DNA of 64,000 nt from Segnochrobactrum spirostomi (GTDB taxonomy: Bacteria; Pseudomonadota; Alphaproteobacteria; Rhizobiales; Segnochrobactraceae): contig NZ_VWNA01000001.1 of NCBI RefSeq assembly GCF_009600605.1, forward strand, positions 3,892,501 to 3,956,500, read 5' to 3'. Of this stretch, positions 1 to 8,059 are shown piece after piece. The position numbers and the translations under genes are program-made. Under the pieces are notes generated by a model that had not been told where the DNA came from, made no database searches, and saw nothing but the letters and a program-made list of their open reading frames with translations. Within the stretch, counting starts at the first letter, position 1; every line of letters starts with the position of its first letter.

Positions 1-1
1 C

Positions 2-652
2 GCCGCGCCAGGTTCGGTGCTGCCGAACGAGGAGCAGGCGAGTTCGGCCTTCGGCGTGTCCCGCACGGCCTACCGCGAGGCGATCCGCATGCTCGCCGCG
101 AAGGGCCTCGTCGAGGCGCAGCCCAAGACCGGCACCCGCGTCGCCCAGCGCAGCCGCTGGAACCTGCTCGATCCCGACGTGCTCGGCTGGCATTTCGAGG
201 TGGAGCCGAGCCCGACCTTCATCTCGTCGCTGTTCGAACTGCGCCTCATCGTCGAGCCGGCCGCCGCGGCGATGGCGGCGGAGCGGCGCGACGACGGCGA
301 CATCGCCGATCTCGCCGAGGCGCTGTCGCGCTTCGCGGCACTCGGCACCACCCGGCCGGAGGGCCTCGAGGCCGATCTCGCCTTCCACACCGCGATCCTG
401 CGGGCGACCCGCAACGAGCCGCTCACCGCGCTGTCGAGCGTCATCAACGCCGCCCTGCATTGGTCGGTGCGCATCAAGCTCGACGCGCCGGAGGATGTCC
501 GCCGCGATTCGTTGGGCGATCATCAGGCCGTGTTCGATGCGATCGCCCGCCGCGATTCCGCCTCCGCCCGGGCGCGGATGGCGGCACTGCTTGAGCAGGC
601 GCTCGCCGATACGATGCGGGCACTTTCGGTACGGGCGGGCGCCGCCGTCTGA
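2..652 (+). CDS. FadR-type GntR transcriptional regulator (5' truncated by window edge)
   Basis: The protein has an N-terminal winged helix-turn-helix (VSRTAYREAIRMLAAKGLVE, then a GTRV wing) and a C-terminal FCD ligand domain with the usual His-containing helices (DLAFHTAILRATRN and DHQAVFDAI). A GTG lies at 17, but the frame is open to the window edge and the preceding residues match the usual PG..LP element before the HTH, so the true start lies upstream. The segment NLLDPDVLGW just after the HTH is typical of FadR-group regulators of sugar-acid catabolism. Such proteins are usually ligand-released repressors of neighbouring catabolic genes. The target cannot be inferred because the upstream genes are outside the window. 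Family assignment is secure, the effector unknown. Confidence 0.88.
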   Translation, partial: AAPGSVLPNEEQASSAFGVSRTAYREAIRMLAAKGLVEAQPKTGTRVAQRSRWNLLDPDVLGWHFEVEPSPTFISSLFELRLIVEPAAAAMAAERRDDGDIADLAEALSRFAALGTTRPEGLEADLAFHTAILRATRNEPLTALSSVINAALHWSVRIKLDAPEDVRRDSLGDHQAVFDAIARRDSASARARMAALLEQALADTMRALSVRAGAAV

Positions 653-1003
653 CCGCTTCGGACGCTTCTTGTGCTGCGTCCGCTCACAATCTCAGATGGA
701 TTGTGGCATCGCCTGGGGGCTCAACGTTCGGTCGCCTGGCGACGCAGGGTGGGCGCTCCTGTCGCACAGCGTTCACCAAAATCTGCTAAGTGCGGAACAA
801 GGCGGCCTTGAGCCGGCTAATCGCTTGAAAGCGCTGATGACATCGCGCGTTGCCCCGGCCTGCTCGGCAAGGGTTGTCATACCGCAGCGCACACATCACA
901 CTGCTGTTGCAAAGGTGTGCAAGCGGGCGCATAAAGCGCACCGGATGCGTCTTTTTTGCCGTTTTGGGGTTGTATAGCTTCCTCGACATTTTAAATTGAA
1001 GCC
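653..1003. other. Intergenic region without recognised gene
   Basis: About 350 bases separate the GntR regulator from the Nudix gene. Composition is less GC-rich towards the right end, with an AT-rich stretch just before the Nudix start, so the Nudix promoter probably lies here. No well-spaced -35/-10 pair, RNA gene or strong hairpin stands out. Open frames crossing it show no family resemblance and poor codon use. Confidence 0.5.
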
Positions 1004-1456
1004 ATGGCCGATTCGAAAAAGCCCAGCGTGAAGCCACGCAAACAGGTCGGAGCGCTCCCGTACCGTCTCACCGAGGCGGGTGCATGGGAGTTCTATCTCG
1101 TCACGTCGCGCGAGACCCGCCGCTGGGTGATCCCGAAGGGCTGGCCGATGAAGGGCCGCTCCGCCGCCGCTGCCGCCGCCCAGGAGGCTTTCGAGGAGGC
1201 CGGTCTGCGCGGCCAGACCGCGCGGAAGGCGATCGGCCATTATCTCTACGGCAAGCGGATGCCGGGCGGACGCGCCGTGCCGTGCATGGTCGAAGTCTTC
1301 CCGATGGAGGTCGAAGACCAGGTCCGCAAATGGCCGGAGATGCATCAGCGTGAGGGCCGTTGGTTTCCCGTCGAGGAGGCGGCCGAAGCCGTCGACGAGC
1401 CGGGCCTGTCCGAAATCATGCTCGGATTTTCCGCCAGCAAAGCGGTCGCCGCCTGA
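1004..1456 (+). CDS. Nudix hydrolase (DIPP/MutT-like)
   Basis: A 150-residue single-domain protein. Nudix enzymes cleave nucleoside diphosphates linked to another moiety. The N-terminal part (KQVGALPYRL, then WVIPKGWP) is characteristic of the diphosphoinositol-polyphosphate-phosphohydrolase-like bacterial subgroup. The Nudix box covers roughly residues 46-68 and reads GWPMKG, a short Ala run, then QEAFEEAGL. Compared with GX5EX7REUXEEXGU, the first Glu is Arg and the Arg of RE is Gln, while the metal-binding E..EE core is kept. It is a monocistronic gene between a regulator and a gene-poor stretch. Substrate cannot be told from sequence. Confidence 0.87.
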   Translation: MADSKKPSVKPRKQVGALPYRLTEAGAWEFYLVTSRETRRWVIPKGWPMKGRSAAAAAAQEAFEEAGLRGQTARKAIGHYLYGKRMPGGRAVPCMVEVFPMEVEDQVRKWPEMHQREGRWFPVEEAAEAVDEPGLSEIMLGFSASKAVAA

Positions 1457-1900
1457 GGCCGGCGCGGTATCGCGCGCGCGTTCCGCGGAGGCCGGTTTTT
1501 GCGGCGCTTGGATTATCGCAGGCCTTGGATCTTCGTGGAGCCTGGATTTTCGTGAAGGTGCGGACCGCCGGTCGACGCGGCTTCCGCAGCCTTCACGGTG
1601 AAATCAACTTGGACGCTTTTCGAAAGTCTCCGGCATTGCTGTCCAGGGACACCGCATCGCCTTCGTCTTCCGCAGGGTCGACCCGATAAAGGATGGCGCG
1701 AGGCCAGGCTTCAAGCGGTATCGGTATGTCGTTTCGGGCCGGAAGTCTCTCGAGATGCTTGGTGGCCCAGCGGCAGTCCGATGAAGGGGAGAATATCCGC
1801 CTCTCTGCCACCGTCCAGCGGGCCCGATACCCAAAGCGGGTAGATGTCCGCGAATTCATCTTCGCGGCTTCCAGGGATAGGGCCGACCTCTCCGTGTGGC
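1457..1900. other. Gene-poor stretch with a possible decayed coding remnant
   Basis: About 440 bases separate the Nudix gene from the Lrp regulator. On the minus strand between about 1713 and 1860 one frame reads like protein with good codon use (including FADIYPLWVSGPLDGG and ILPFIGLPLGHQASR), but it has no convincing start and stops soon after. A neighbouring frame continues with AILYRVDPAEDEGDAV and ends near 1593. This could be a short frameshifted remnant or chance. I recognise no family and see no RNA gene. Confidence 0.25.
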
Positions 1901-2386
1901 TCACGGCTTGGCGGCGCGGCCGGGCAGGGCGCGGACGGTCTGCCGGACCACCGTGCGGATGGCGAAGCTCGATTGGATGCGGGCGACGCCGGGAAGCCGC
2001 GCGAGCTGCTCCTTGTGGACCCGCTCATAGTCGGCGACGCCGTGCGTCTCGACCCGCAGCACATAGTCTGCGAGACCGGTCATCAGATAGCATTCGCACA
2101 CCTCGGGAATCTTCCGCACCGCCGTTTCGAAGCGGCTCAGGAAGTCCTCCGTCTGCCGTTCGAGCGTGATGTGGACGATCGCCACCGTGACCTCCGCGGC
2201 CGGGGATTCCTCGATGATGGCGACATAGCCGCGAATCACGCCGCTCTCTTCGAGCGCCCGCAAGCGGCGCAGGCAGGCCGACGGCGACAGGCCCACCGCC
2301 TCGGCCAGCTTGGCGTTCGGCAGCCGCCCGTCGGTGCGCAGCAGGCGGACGATCTTGGCATCGATGGAATCGAGCGGCGCGGTCAC
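1901..2386 (-). CDS. Lrp/AsnC family transcriptional regulator
   Basis: A 161-residue protein with an N-terminal helix-turn-helix (LDSIDAKIVRLLRTDGRLPN, then LAEAVGLSPSACLRRLRALE, residues about 5-50) and a C-terminal AsnC/RAM ligand-binding domain (residues about 65-150). Members bind amino acids and act as octameric or dimeric regulators. It is transcribed divergently from the alanine racemase and D-amino-acid dehydrogenase genes, the arrangement expected of a DadR-like local activator of alanine catabolism (known for pseudomonads). That role is inferred from position. A candidate operator lies in the shared promoter region. Confidence 0.93.
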   Translation of the reverse strand: MTAPLDSIDAKIVRLLRTDGRLPNAKLAEAVGLSPSACLRRLRALEESGVIRGYVAIIEESPAAEVTVAIVHITLERQTEDFLSRFETAVRKIPEVCECYLMTGLADYVLRVETHGVADYERVHKEQLARLPGVARIQSSFAIRTVVRQTVRALPGRAAKP

Positions 2387-2446
2387 GCAACGTCCTTCCG
2401 TGATCTGTCAACGATCGTGCGGATATCCCTCAAGGACCGCACTTTG

Positions 2447-2461
2447 TTGCGGAGAATGCAA
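2447..2461. promoter_or_regulatory. Candidate Lrp-type operator between divergent lrp-like gene and alr
   Basis: The 15-base element TTGCggagaatGCAA is a perfect 4-base inverted repeat around an A-rich 7-base centre. Length and form resemble Lrp/AsnC-family sites in alphaproteobacteria. It sits 61 bases from the regulator start and about 170 bases from the alr start. Assignment is by pattern only. Confidence 0.35.
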
Positions 2462-2629
2462 AGAAAATCGACGATCCTTGTGCTTCACTCGGACGATCGC
2501 CAGGGTGCCTGAGGAGGCGCTTTCCAGGCGTGTGAGGGCCGCCTTCGGCGCGGACCTCTGTCGTTGGCACCGAGTTTGCGTCATGCTGACCGCGCGTGGG
2601 GTCAGCGCTGCATTGTGGTGAGGCACCCG

Positions 2630-3775
2630 ATGGTTTTTCAGTCCGCGATCGCGCCGGGCCTCGGCCCTGTGACCTCTTCGGCGGCCGCCGCCGGCGCCAC
2701 GCTTACGATCGATCTCGCGGCCATCCGGCGCAACTATCGTGCGCTCGCCGCGCGGCTGAAGCCGGGCACGGTGTGCTCCGCCGTCGTGAAGGCCGACAGC
2801 TACGGGCTCGGTGCTGCGCGCATCGCCCCGATGCTCGCGGACGCCGGGTGCCGCCATTTCTTCGTCGCCCATCTCGGTGAGGCGGAGGCGATCCGTCCGC
2901 TGCTTCCGGCCGCCTGCGCCATCTATGTGCTGCACGGTGTGATGCCCGGTGCCGAGGCCGAATGCCTCGCGGCCGGCGCGACGCCGGTCCTCAACAATCT
3001 CGGCCAGATCGAGCGCTGGGCCGCCTTGGCGAAGCGGGAAGGGCGGCGGCTGCCCGCCATCGTCCAGATCGATTCCGGCATGTCGCGCCTCGGCCTGCCG
3101 CCGGAGGAGATCGAGCGGCTCGCGGCCGAGCCCGAGCGCCTCGCCGGCATCGACGTGCACTATGTGATGAGCCATCTCGCCTGCGCCGACGAGCCGTCCC
3201 ACCCGGCGAACCGCGCTCAGCTCGAGGCGTTCGAGGTGCGCCGCCGCCTGCTGCCGGCCGCTCCGGCGAGCTTCGCGGCCTCGCCGGGCATCCTGCTCGG
3301 GCCGGATTATCATTTCGATCTGGTGCGCCCGGGCGTCGCGCTCTACGGCGTCTCGCCGGTGTCGGGCGTGCCGAGCCCGGTCGAGCCGGTGGTGCGTCTC
3401 GAAGCCCGCGTCGTCCAGGTCCGCGAGATCGGGCCGGGGACGGGCGTCGGCTACGGCCACACCTACATCGCCGAGCGGCCGATGAGGATCGCGGCAATTT
3501 CCGTTGGTTACGCGGACGGCTGGATCCGGCACCTCGGCAATCGCGGCGCTGCCTTCATCGGCGCGCACGCGGCCCCCTTCATCGGCCGGATTTCCATGGA
3601 TTCGGCGACGATCGACGTGAGTGCCATCCCCGGCGAGATCGCCGACGGCACACCGGTGGAGCTGATCGGGCCGCACCGCTCCGTCGAAGAGGTCGCCGTG
3701 GACGCCGCGACGATCGGCTACGAGATCCTCACCAATCTCGGCACCCGTTTCCATCGTATCTATGTCGATGCCTGA
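2630..3775 (+). CDS. alr: Alanine racemase
   Basis: PLP-dependent fold-type III racemase interconverting L- and D-alanine, in the cytoplasm. The PLP lysine is in the motif VVKADSYGLGA (Lys54 from the chosen start), and the catalytic tyrosine of the C-terminal domain is in GVGYGHTY. Length is 381 residues, normal for the family. The ATG at 2630 is chosen because a GAGG ribosome-binding site lies 6 bases upstream and the TIDLAAIRRNY family start follows; an in-frame start at 2564 would add unconserved residues. It lies 76 bases before dadA and divergent from an Lrp-type regulator, so it is probably the catabolic DadX-type enzyme rather than, or in addition to, the wall-precursor Alr. Confidence 0.93.
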   Translation: MVFQSAIAPGLGPVTSSAAAAGATLTIDLAAIRRNYRALAARLKPGTVCSAVVKADSYGLGAARIAPMLADAGCRHFFVAHLGEAEAIRPLLPAACAIYVLHGVMPGAEAECLAAGATPVLNNLGQIERWAALAKREGRRLPAIVQIDSGMSRLGLPPEEIERLAAEPERLAGIDVHYVMSHLACADEPSHPANRAQLEAFEVRRRLLPAAPASFAASPGILLGPDYHFDLVRPGVALYGVSPVSGVPSPVEPVVRLEARVVQVREIGPGTGVGYGHTYIAERPMRIAAISVGYADGWIRHLGNRGAAFIGAHAAPFIGRISMDSATIDVSAIPGEIADGTPVELIGPHRSVEEVAVDAATIGYEILTNLGTRFHRIYVDA

Positions 3776-3851
3776 TCGGCATCGGTCGCCCCTTTCGCTG
3801 TCTTGAGGCGGTCCGGTCACGGCCCGCTCGTTCGCTCCGGAGTGCTCATCC

Positions 3852-5105
3852 ATGAAAGTCGTCGTGTTGGGCGGCGGCGTCGTCGGCGTGACGACGGCCT
3901 ATTATCTCGCCAAGGCCGGGCACCAGGTCGAGGTGATCGACCGTCAGCCGGGCGTGGCGCTCGAGACGAGCTTCGCCAATGCCGGCGAGATCTCGCCCGG
4001 TTATTCCTCGCCGTGGGCGGGGCCGAGCATCCCGAAGAAGGCGTTCCACTGGCTCTTGATGAAATATGGGCCGCTCGCCGTCTATCCGACGCCGGATCCG
4101 TGGATGTGGGTCTGGATCGCCCGCATGCTGCGCAACTGCACCCACGCGCGCTACGAGCTCAACAAATCCCGCATGGTCGGCATTGCGGAATATAGCCGCG
4201 ATTGCTTCAAGGCGCTGCGCGCCGACACCGGCATCACCTACGACGACCGGGCGCAGGGAACCCTGCAACTGTTCCGCACCCAGAAGCAGCTCGACGGCAT
4301 CGGCGAGGACCTCAAGGTGCTCGACCGCTACGGCGTACCCTACGAGGTGCTCGATCGCGACGGCTGCACCAAGCCGGAGCCGGGCCTCGCCGCCGTGCGC
4401 GAGAAATTCGTCGGCGGTCTGCGCCTGCCCAACGACGAGACCGGCGATTGCCAGATGTTCACCGGCAAGCTCGCCGCGCTCGCCGGCGCGCTCGGCGTCA
4501 CCTTCCGCTTCGACACGCCTGTGAAGCAGATCCTCGCCGACGGCGGGCGGATCACCGGGATCGAGACCGACAAGGACATCCTGACCGCCGACCATTATGT
4601 TGTGGCGCTCGGCCCGCACTCGCCCTTCCTGCTGCGCCCGATCGGGATTCCGGTGCCGGTCTATCCGGTCAAGGGCTATTCGATCACCGTGCCGATCGTG
4701 AAGCCGGAGCGGGCACCGGAATCGACGGTGATGGACGAGACCTACAAGATTGCCATCACCCGCCTCGGCGACCGCATCCGCGTCGGCGGCACGGCGGAAT
4801 TGTCTGGCTATTCGACGACGCTGCGCGCAGGGCGGCGGGCGACGCTGGAGCATTCGGTCGGCGATCTCTTCCCCGGTGCCGGCGACCTCTCCCAGGCGAC
4901 ATTCTGGACCGGGCTGCGGCCGATGACGCCGGATGGCCCGCCGATCGTCGGGCCGACCCGCTACCCGAATCTCTCTCTCAACACGGGGCACGGCACGCTC
5001 GGCTGGACCATGTCGTGCGGCTCGGCTCGCGTGCTGGCGGACCAGATCTCGGGTCGGACGCCGGACATCGACGCGCGCGATCTCGCCTTCGCCCGCTACG
5101 CCTGA
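3852..5105 (+). CDS. dadA: D-amino-acid dehydrogenase (quinone-linked flavoprotein)
   Basis: A 417-residue FAD enzyme oxidising D-amino acids, chiefly D-alanine, to 2-oxo acids and ammonia, with electrons passing to the respiratory chain. The dinucleotide fold [18 protein letters not shown] starts at residue 7. The family signatures [20 protein letters not shown] and a C-terminal FAD contact ([15 protein letters not shown]) are intact, and length is normal. Together with the racemase just upstream it forms the two-step route L-Ala to D-Ala to pyruvate. The shared promoter region and the divergent Lrp-type gene suggest alanine-responsive control. Confidence 0.95.
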   Translation: MKVVVLGGGVVGVTTAYYLAKAGHQVEVIDRQPGVALETSFANAGEISPGYSSPWAGPSIPKKAFHWLLMKYGPLAVYPTPDPWMWVWIARMLRNCTHARYELNKSRMVGIAEYSRDCFKALRADTGITYDDRAQGTLQLFRTQKQLDGIGEDLKVLDRYGVPYEVLDRDGCTKPEPGLAAVREKFVGGLRLPNDETGDCQMFTGKLAALAGALGVTFRFDTPVKQILADGGRITGIETDKDILTADHYVVALGPHSPFLLRPIGIPVPVYPVKGYSITVPIVKPERAPESTVMDETYKIAITRLGDRIRVGGTAELSGYSTTLRAGRRATLEHSVGDLFPGAGDLSQATFWTGLRPMTPDGPPIVGPTRYPNLSLNTGHGTLGWTMSCGSARVLADQISGRTPDIDARDLAFARYA

Positions 5106-5240
5106 GCGGGGAAGGGGCCTGCATGGGCCGAAGCGCTCGCCGTCATTGATGGGCTCTTCGGCCTTTTCCCGCGCCATCATCGACAAGAAAATCGGGGTCA
5201 ACGCGGACGCGCCCAAAGATTTTCTCACCCGAGGCATTCC

Positions 5241-5278
5241 GATGCGAGCAAGATGCACTAGCATATTGATGGAGCATC
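5241..5278. promoter_or_regulatory. Candidate nested operator upstream of SDR gene
   Basis: An inner inverted repeat ATGC-acta-GCAT (5253-5264) is nested inside an outer GATGC (5241-5245) and GCATC (5274-5278) pair. It lies 17-54 bases before the SDR start, where a repressor site would be expected, so the FadR-type protein encoded two genes on is the obvious candidate binder. It does not match a published FadR-type consensus that I can confirm. Confidence 0.22.
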
Positions 5279-5294
5279 GTGTCTGAGGGAGGCC

Positions 5295-6071
5295 ATGGGG
5301 GCGCAGACGAGCATTACGACGTCGGTTTATGCCGGCCTTGCGGACGCGCCGGTCATCGTGACGGGCGGCGGCGGAGGAATCGGGGCGGCGTTTGTCGAAG
5401 CCTTCGCTCGCCAAGGCGCCAAGGTGGCCTTCGTCGACATCGACCCGGACGGCAGCGCCAAGCTCGCAGAGCGCCTCTCTGACGCTGCCTATCGTCCGAT
5501 CTATCGGATTTTCGACCTCAAGCACGCCGACGGCGTGCCGGACTTGATGGCCGATCTGATCTCGGAACTCGGGGGCCTCTCCGTCCTCGTCAACAATGCG
5601 GGCTACGACGAACGCCACGCCATCGAGGACGTGACGCCCAAGCTCTGGCGCGATCTCCTCGCGGTCAATCTCGACCATCATTTCTTCTGCACCCAGGCGG
5701 CTGTGCCGGCGCTCGCCGCGCGCGGCGGCAGCATCGTCAACATGAGCTCGATCGCCTGGCGGCTCGGCATGGGCGGCATGTCCGCCTACGTCACCGCGAA
5801 AGCGGGGATCGAGGGGCTGACGCGGGGGCTCGCCCGGGAACTCGGTCCGAAGGGAATTCGCGTGAATTGCGTGCTGCCAGGCGCCGTCCGTACCGCACGG
5901 CAAGTGGAAAAGTGGCTCACGCCGGAAGCGGAGCGCGAGATTTCGCAAGGACAATCGCTCGTGGGATGGGTCCACCCGGAAGATGTCACGGGAATCGTGA
6001 TGTTTCTGGCCTCGAATGATGCAAAGATGATCACCAGCCAGACGTTCGTCGTCGACGGGGGCTGGCTTTAA
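5295..6071 (+). CDS. Short-chain dehydrogenase/reductase
   Basis: A classical SDR of 258 residues. The cofactor motif TGGGGGIG is at residues 23-30, and Asp48 after the second strand suggests NAD(H) preference. NNAG is at 100-103, and the catalytic set is Ser151/152, Tyr165 and Lys169 (SAYVTAK). The C-terminus has the usual SQTFVVDGGW. An AGGGAGG ribosome-binding site precedes the ATG. A FadR-type regulator with a sugar-acid-type signature follows 13 bases downstream, so a sugar or sugar-acid dehydrogenase (for example of the galactose or fuconate dehydrogenase kind) is plausible. The substrate is an inference from context. Confidence 0.92.
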   Translation: MGAQTSITTSVYAGLADAPVIVTGGGGGIGAAFVEAFARQGAKVAFVDIDPDGSAKLAERLSDAAYRPIYRIFDLKHADGVPDLMADLISELGGLSVLVNNAGYDERHAIEDVTPKLWRDLLAVNLDHHFFCTQAAVPALAARGGSIVNMSSIAWRLGMGGMSAYVTAKAGIEGLTRGLARELGPKGIRVNCVLPGAVRTARQVEKWLTPEAEREISQGQSLVGWVHPEDVTGIVMFLASNDAKMITSQTFVVDGGWL

Positions 6072-6084
6072 CGGAGAGACGTAG

Positions 6085-6801
6085 ATGGCGGGAGTGGGGG
6101 CACGTCCGGCCGCTGAGGATGAGGGGCTGAAGGCAGGCGCTACGAACAGCCTTGCTCATCGCACGGCGGCAACAATTGGATCGGCGATCGTCAAGGGCGA
6201 TTACAAGCCCGGGGATACGTTGCCGATCGAAGCGGAGATTTGCATGGCGCTGGGCGTCGGGCGCAACATTCTCCGCGAGGCGGTCAAGATCTTGGCCGGG
6301 AAGGGGCTTTTGAAGACCACGCGGCGGGTCGGCACGGTGGTGCTTCCGCGCACGTCGTGGACGTTGCTTGACCCGGACATCTTGAATTGGAGCGTCGAGG
6401 AAGCCGACAACGCGATCGATCTTCTCGAAGAGATCGCCGAAGTCCGGGCCGCCGTTCTGCCGGAGATGGCCGCGCTCGCGGCGAGCCGCGCGGGATCGGC
6501 CGTGCGCGGCGCGCTTGACGACGCGGTGGATCGCCTCGAGCGGGCGAACGGCGACGGCGACGCCCGCGAGGCGGCGGCGCGCCTGTTCCATCGTCGTTTG
6601 CTGGAGGCCTCCGGCAACGAGATCGCGGCCTCGCTCGGGCGCTCGTTCGAACTGCTGGCCGTGGTGCCGGACGATCTCGTGGAGGGCGCCAAGCTCTACC
6701 GCGCTCTCGCCGCGGCGATCGCCAAAGGCCATCCCGGATCGGCGCGGACGGCGGCCAAACGGCTCATCGAAGCGGAAACGCCGATCGTAGAGGAGGTCTG
6801 A
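6085..6801 (+). CDS. FadR-type GntR transcriptional regulator
   Basis: A 238-residue regulator with an N-terminal winged HTH (GDTLPIEAEICMALGVGRN, then LREAVKILAGKGLL) and a C-terminal FCD domain (helices with LFHRRLLEASGNE). The segment WTLLDPDILNW resembles that of the truncated regulator at the left window edge, placing both in the sugar-acid branch. It starts 13 bases after the SDR stop and is probably cotranscribed with it and with the HpcH-like gene, giving local autoregulated control. The FCD domain is short after its middle helices compared with many relatives. Confidence 0.9.
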   Translation: MAGVGARPAAEDEGLKAGATNSLAHRTAATIGSAIVKGDYKPGDTLPIEAEICMALGVGRNILREAVKILAGKGLLKTTRRVGTVVLPRTSWTLLDPDILNWSVEEADNAIDLLEEIAEVRAAVLPEMAALAASRAGSAVRGALDDAVDRLERANGDGDAREAAARLFHRRLLEASGNEIAASLGRSFELLAVVPDDLVEGAKLYRALAAAIAKGHPGSARTAAKRLIEAETPIVEEV

Positions 6802-6953
6802 GCGGACGGCCCGCCGCAGATCGACGGTGTCACCGACTTCACGAAACCGTCGCGCTTGGCCGCCAAAGTCTTGGCGGAACAAGTCTTGACGGGATGTGCG
6901 CCGCAAGGCGCCGGAAGCGATGGGGCGTCGCCGTGGCGAAGGTCGAGCGTCGA

Positions 6954-7670
6954 ATGCGGTCACTGGTTCTGGTGCCGGCCTCCGGTGCCGCGTGGGACGC
7001 GGCGCGCAGCAGCGGCGCGGATGCCCTCGTGCTCGATCTCAACGCGCCGACGACGGCCGATCGGGAGCAGGGCATCGCCCGCTTCGCCGCGCTCGGGTCG
7101 GGTCGGCTCGCCGGGCCCGCGCGGTTCGTTCGCGTGCGCGGCCTCGCGAGCGGCACCGTCGACGGCGACCTCGACGTGGTGATGCCGCATCGGCCGGACG
7201 CCATCGTGCTCCCGGACGTCTCCTCCGGCATGGACGTCCAGCATCTCGCCGCCAAGCTCGCCGTTCACGAGGCCCAGTGCGGCCTCGCCGATCATGCGAC
7301 GCGGCTCGTCGCGGTCGTCGATTCGCCGCGCGGCTATTTCGGCATCGGCTCGCTGCCCGGCGCCAGCCACCGCCTCGCGGCCATCGTGTTCGATGCCATC
7401 ACCTTCGCGGCCGAGGCCGGCCTCGACCCGGCGGCACCGGCCGTGCGGCTCGCCCGCGCGACGGTGGTGATCGCGGCCGCCGCCGCGCGGGTGCCGGCCC
7501 TCGCGGTCGCCGATGCCGAAACGCCGATCGCCGCGCAATGGACCGCCGCCCATACGGAAGGCTTTGCCGGCCTCATGCTCGGCGCAGCCGCGGACCTCGC
7601 GGTTGCCGTGCCCGCCATTCATGGCGGGCGCAAACGCGGGCCGGCATCGCTCGAAGTTTCATCCTCGTGA
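6954..7670 (+). CDS. Divergent HpcH/HpaI (CitE-like) aldolase or CoA-ester lyase family protein
   Basis: The start MRSLVLVPAS, then GADALVLDL, VRVRGLASG and DAIVLPDVSSG follow the beta-barrel order of the CitE/HpcH family, whose members cleave or form C-C bonds in CoA esters or 2-oxo acids. Several family residues are changed. The usual acidic ED after LDL is NA, the Lys of LPK is Asp, the metal-binding Glu position reads VVDSPRG, and the following motif is FDAITFA. The protein is also short (238 residues). It may use a different chemistry or be non-catalytic. In-frame alternatives at 6894 (ATG) and 6933 (GTG) exist; 6954 is chosen because it gives the family-typical N-terminus. It lies downstream of the SDR and GntR genes. 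Confidence 0.65.
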   Translation: MRSLVLVPASGAAWDAARSSGADALVLDLNAPTTADREQGIARFAALGSGRLAGPARFVRVRGLASGTVDGDLDVVMPHRPDAIVLPDVSSGMDVQHLAAKLAVHEAQCGLADHATRLVAVVDSPRGYFGIGSLPGASHRLAAIVFDAITFAAEAGLDPAAPAVRLARATVVIAAAAARVPALAVADAETPIAAQWTAAHTEGFAGLMLGAAADLAVAVPAIHGGRKRGPASLEVSSS

Positions 7671-8059
7671 AATTATCGGCGATCTGAAGGCGGCCGCGCG
7701 CCGCTGCGGCCGTCTCCGGACGCGCGAGTGGGTCCACCCGCCCGCCGTCCCGCGCCAGGCGCCGTTCACGTCACAGAATGTGATCCGTTCGTCTGAGCGC
7801 CCCCGGCCGTGCCTGAACACCAGGGTGCGCGCCGCTTTTCGCGGTGATCCTCGCCAAAGCGTCCCTCCACTTTGGACCTGCTCTTGCAAAAGCTGCAGAG
7901 CTATTTCATGATGATGAAATGAAAAGATCGGTCGTTTCCGGTCGCGGGCCTTCCGTTCGAAGTTTTGAGGGCCCGAGGCGTCGGCAGAAACGCACGGCAT
8001 AAACACCGTCGTCAGGAGAGGGGCGGCGGATTTCCGGAACGCCTGAGAGGGGCGCGCAC
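7671..8059. other. Promoter region of the Rieske oxygenase gene
   Basis: About 390 bases with no gene-like frame. The right half is less GC-rich and carries a strong palindrome at 7903-7920, listed separately. The last 40 bases contain purine-rich stretches (GGAGAGGGG and GAGAGGGG) before the Rieske ATG. No RNA gene was recognised. Confidence 0.5.
7903..7920. promoter_or_regulatory. Candidate operator palindrome upstream of Rieske gene
   Basis: ATTTCATgatgATGAAAT is a perfect 7-base inverted repeat with a 4-base centre, 140 bases upstream of the Rieske gene and clearly AT-rich against its surroundings. Its half-site ATTTCAT recurs at 10189-10195, over the start codon of the XRE-cupin regulator gene. 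The two occurrences hint at one regulator acting on both genes, but this is pattern evidence only. Confidence 0.4.

Noticed and set aside
3846-5975. A 709-codon minus-strand frame across dadA and the SDR gene
   Set aside because: Both genes on the plus strand have intact catalytic motifs and normal lengths; the antisense frame has none.
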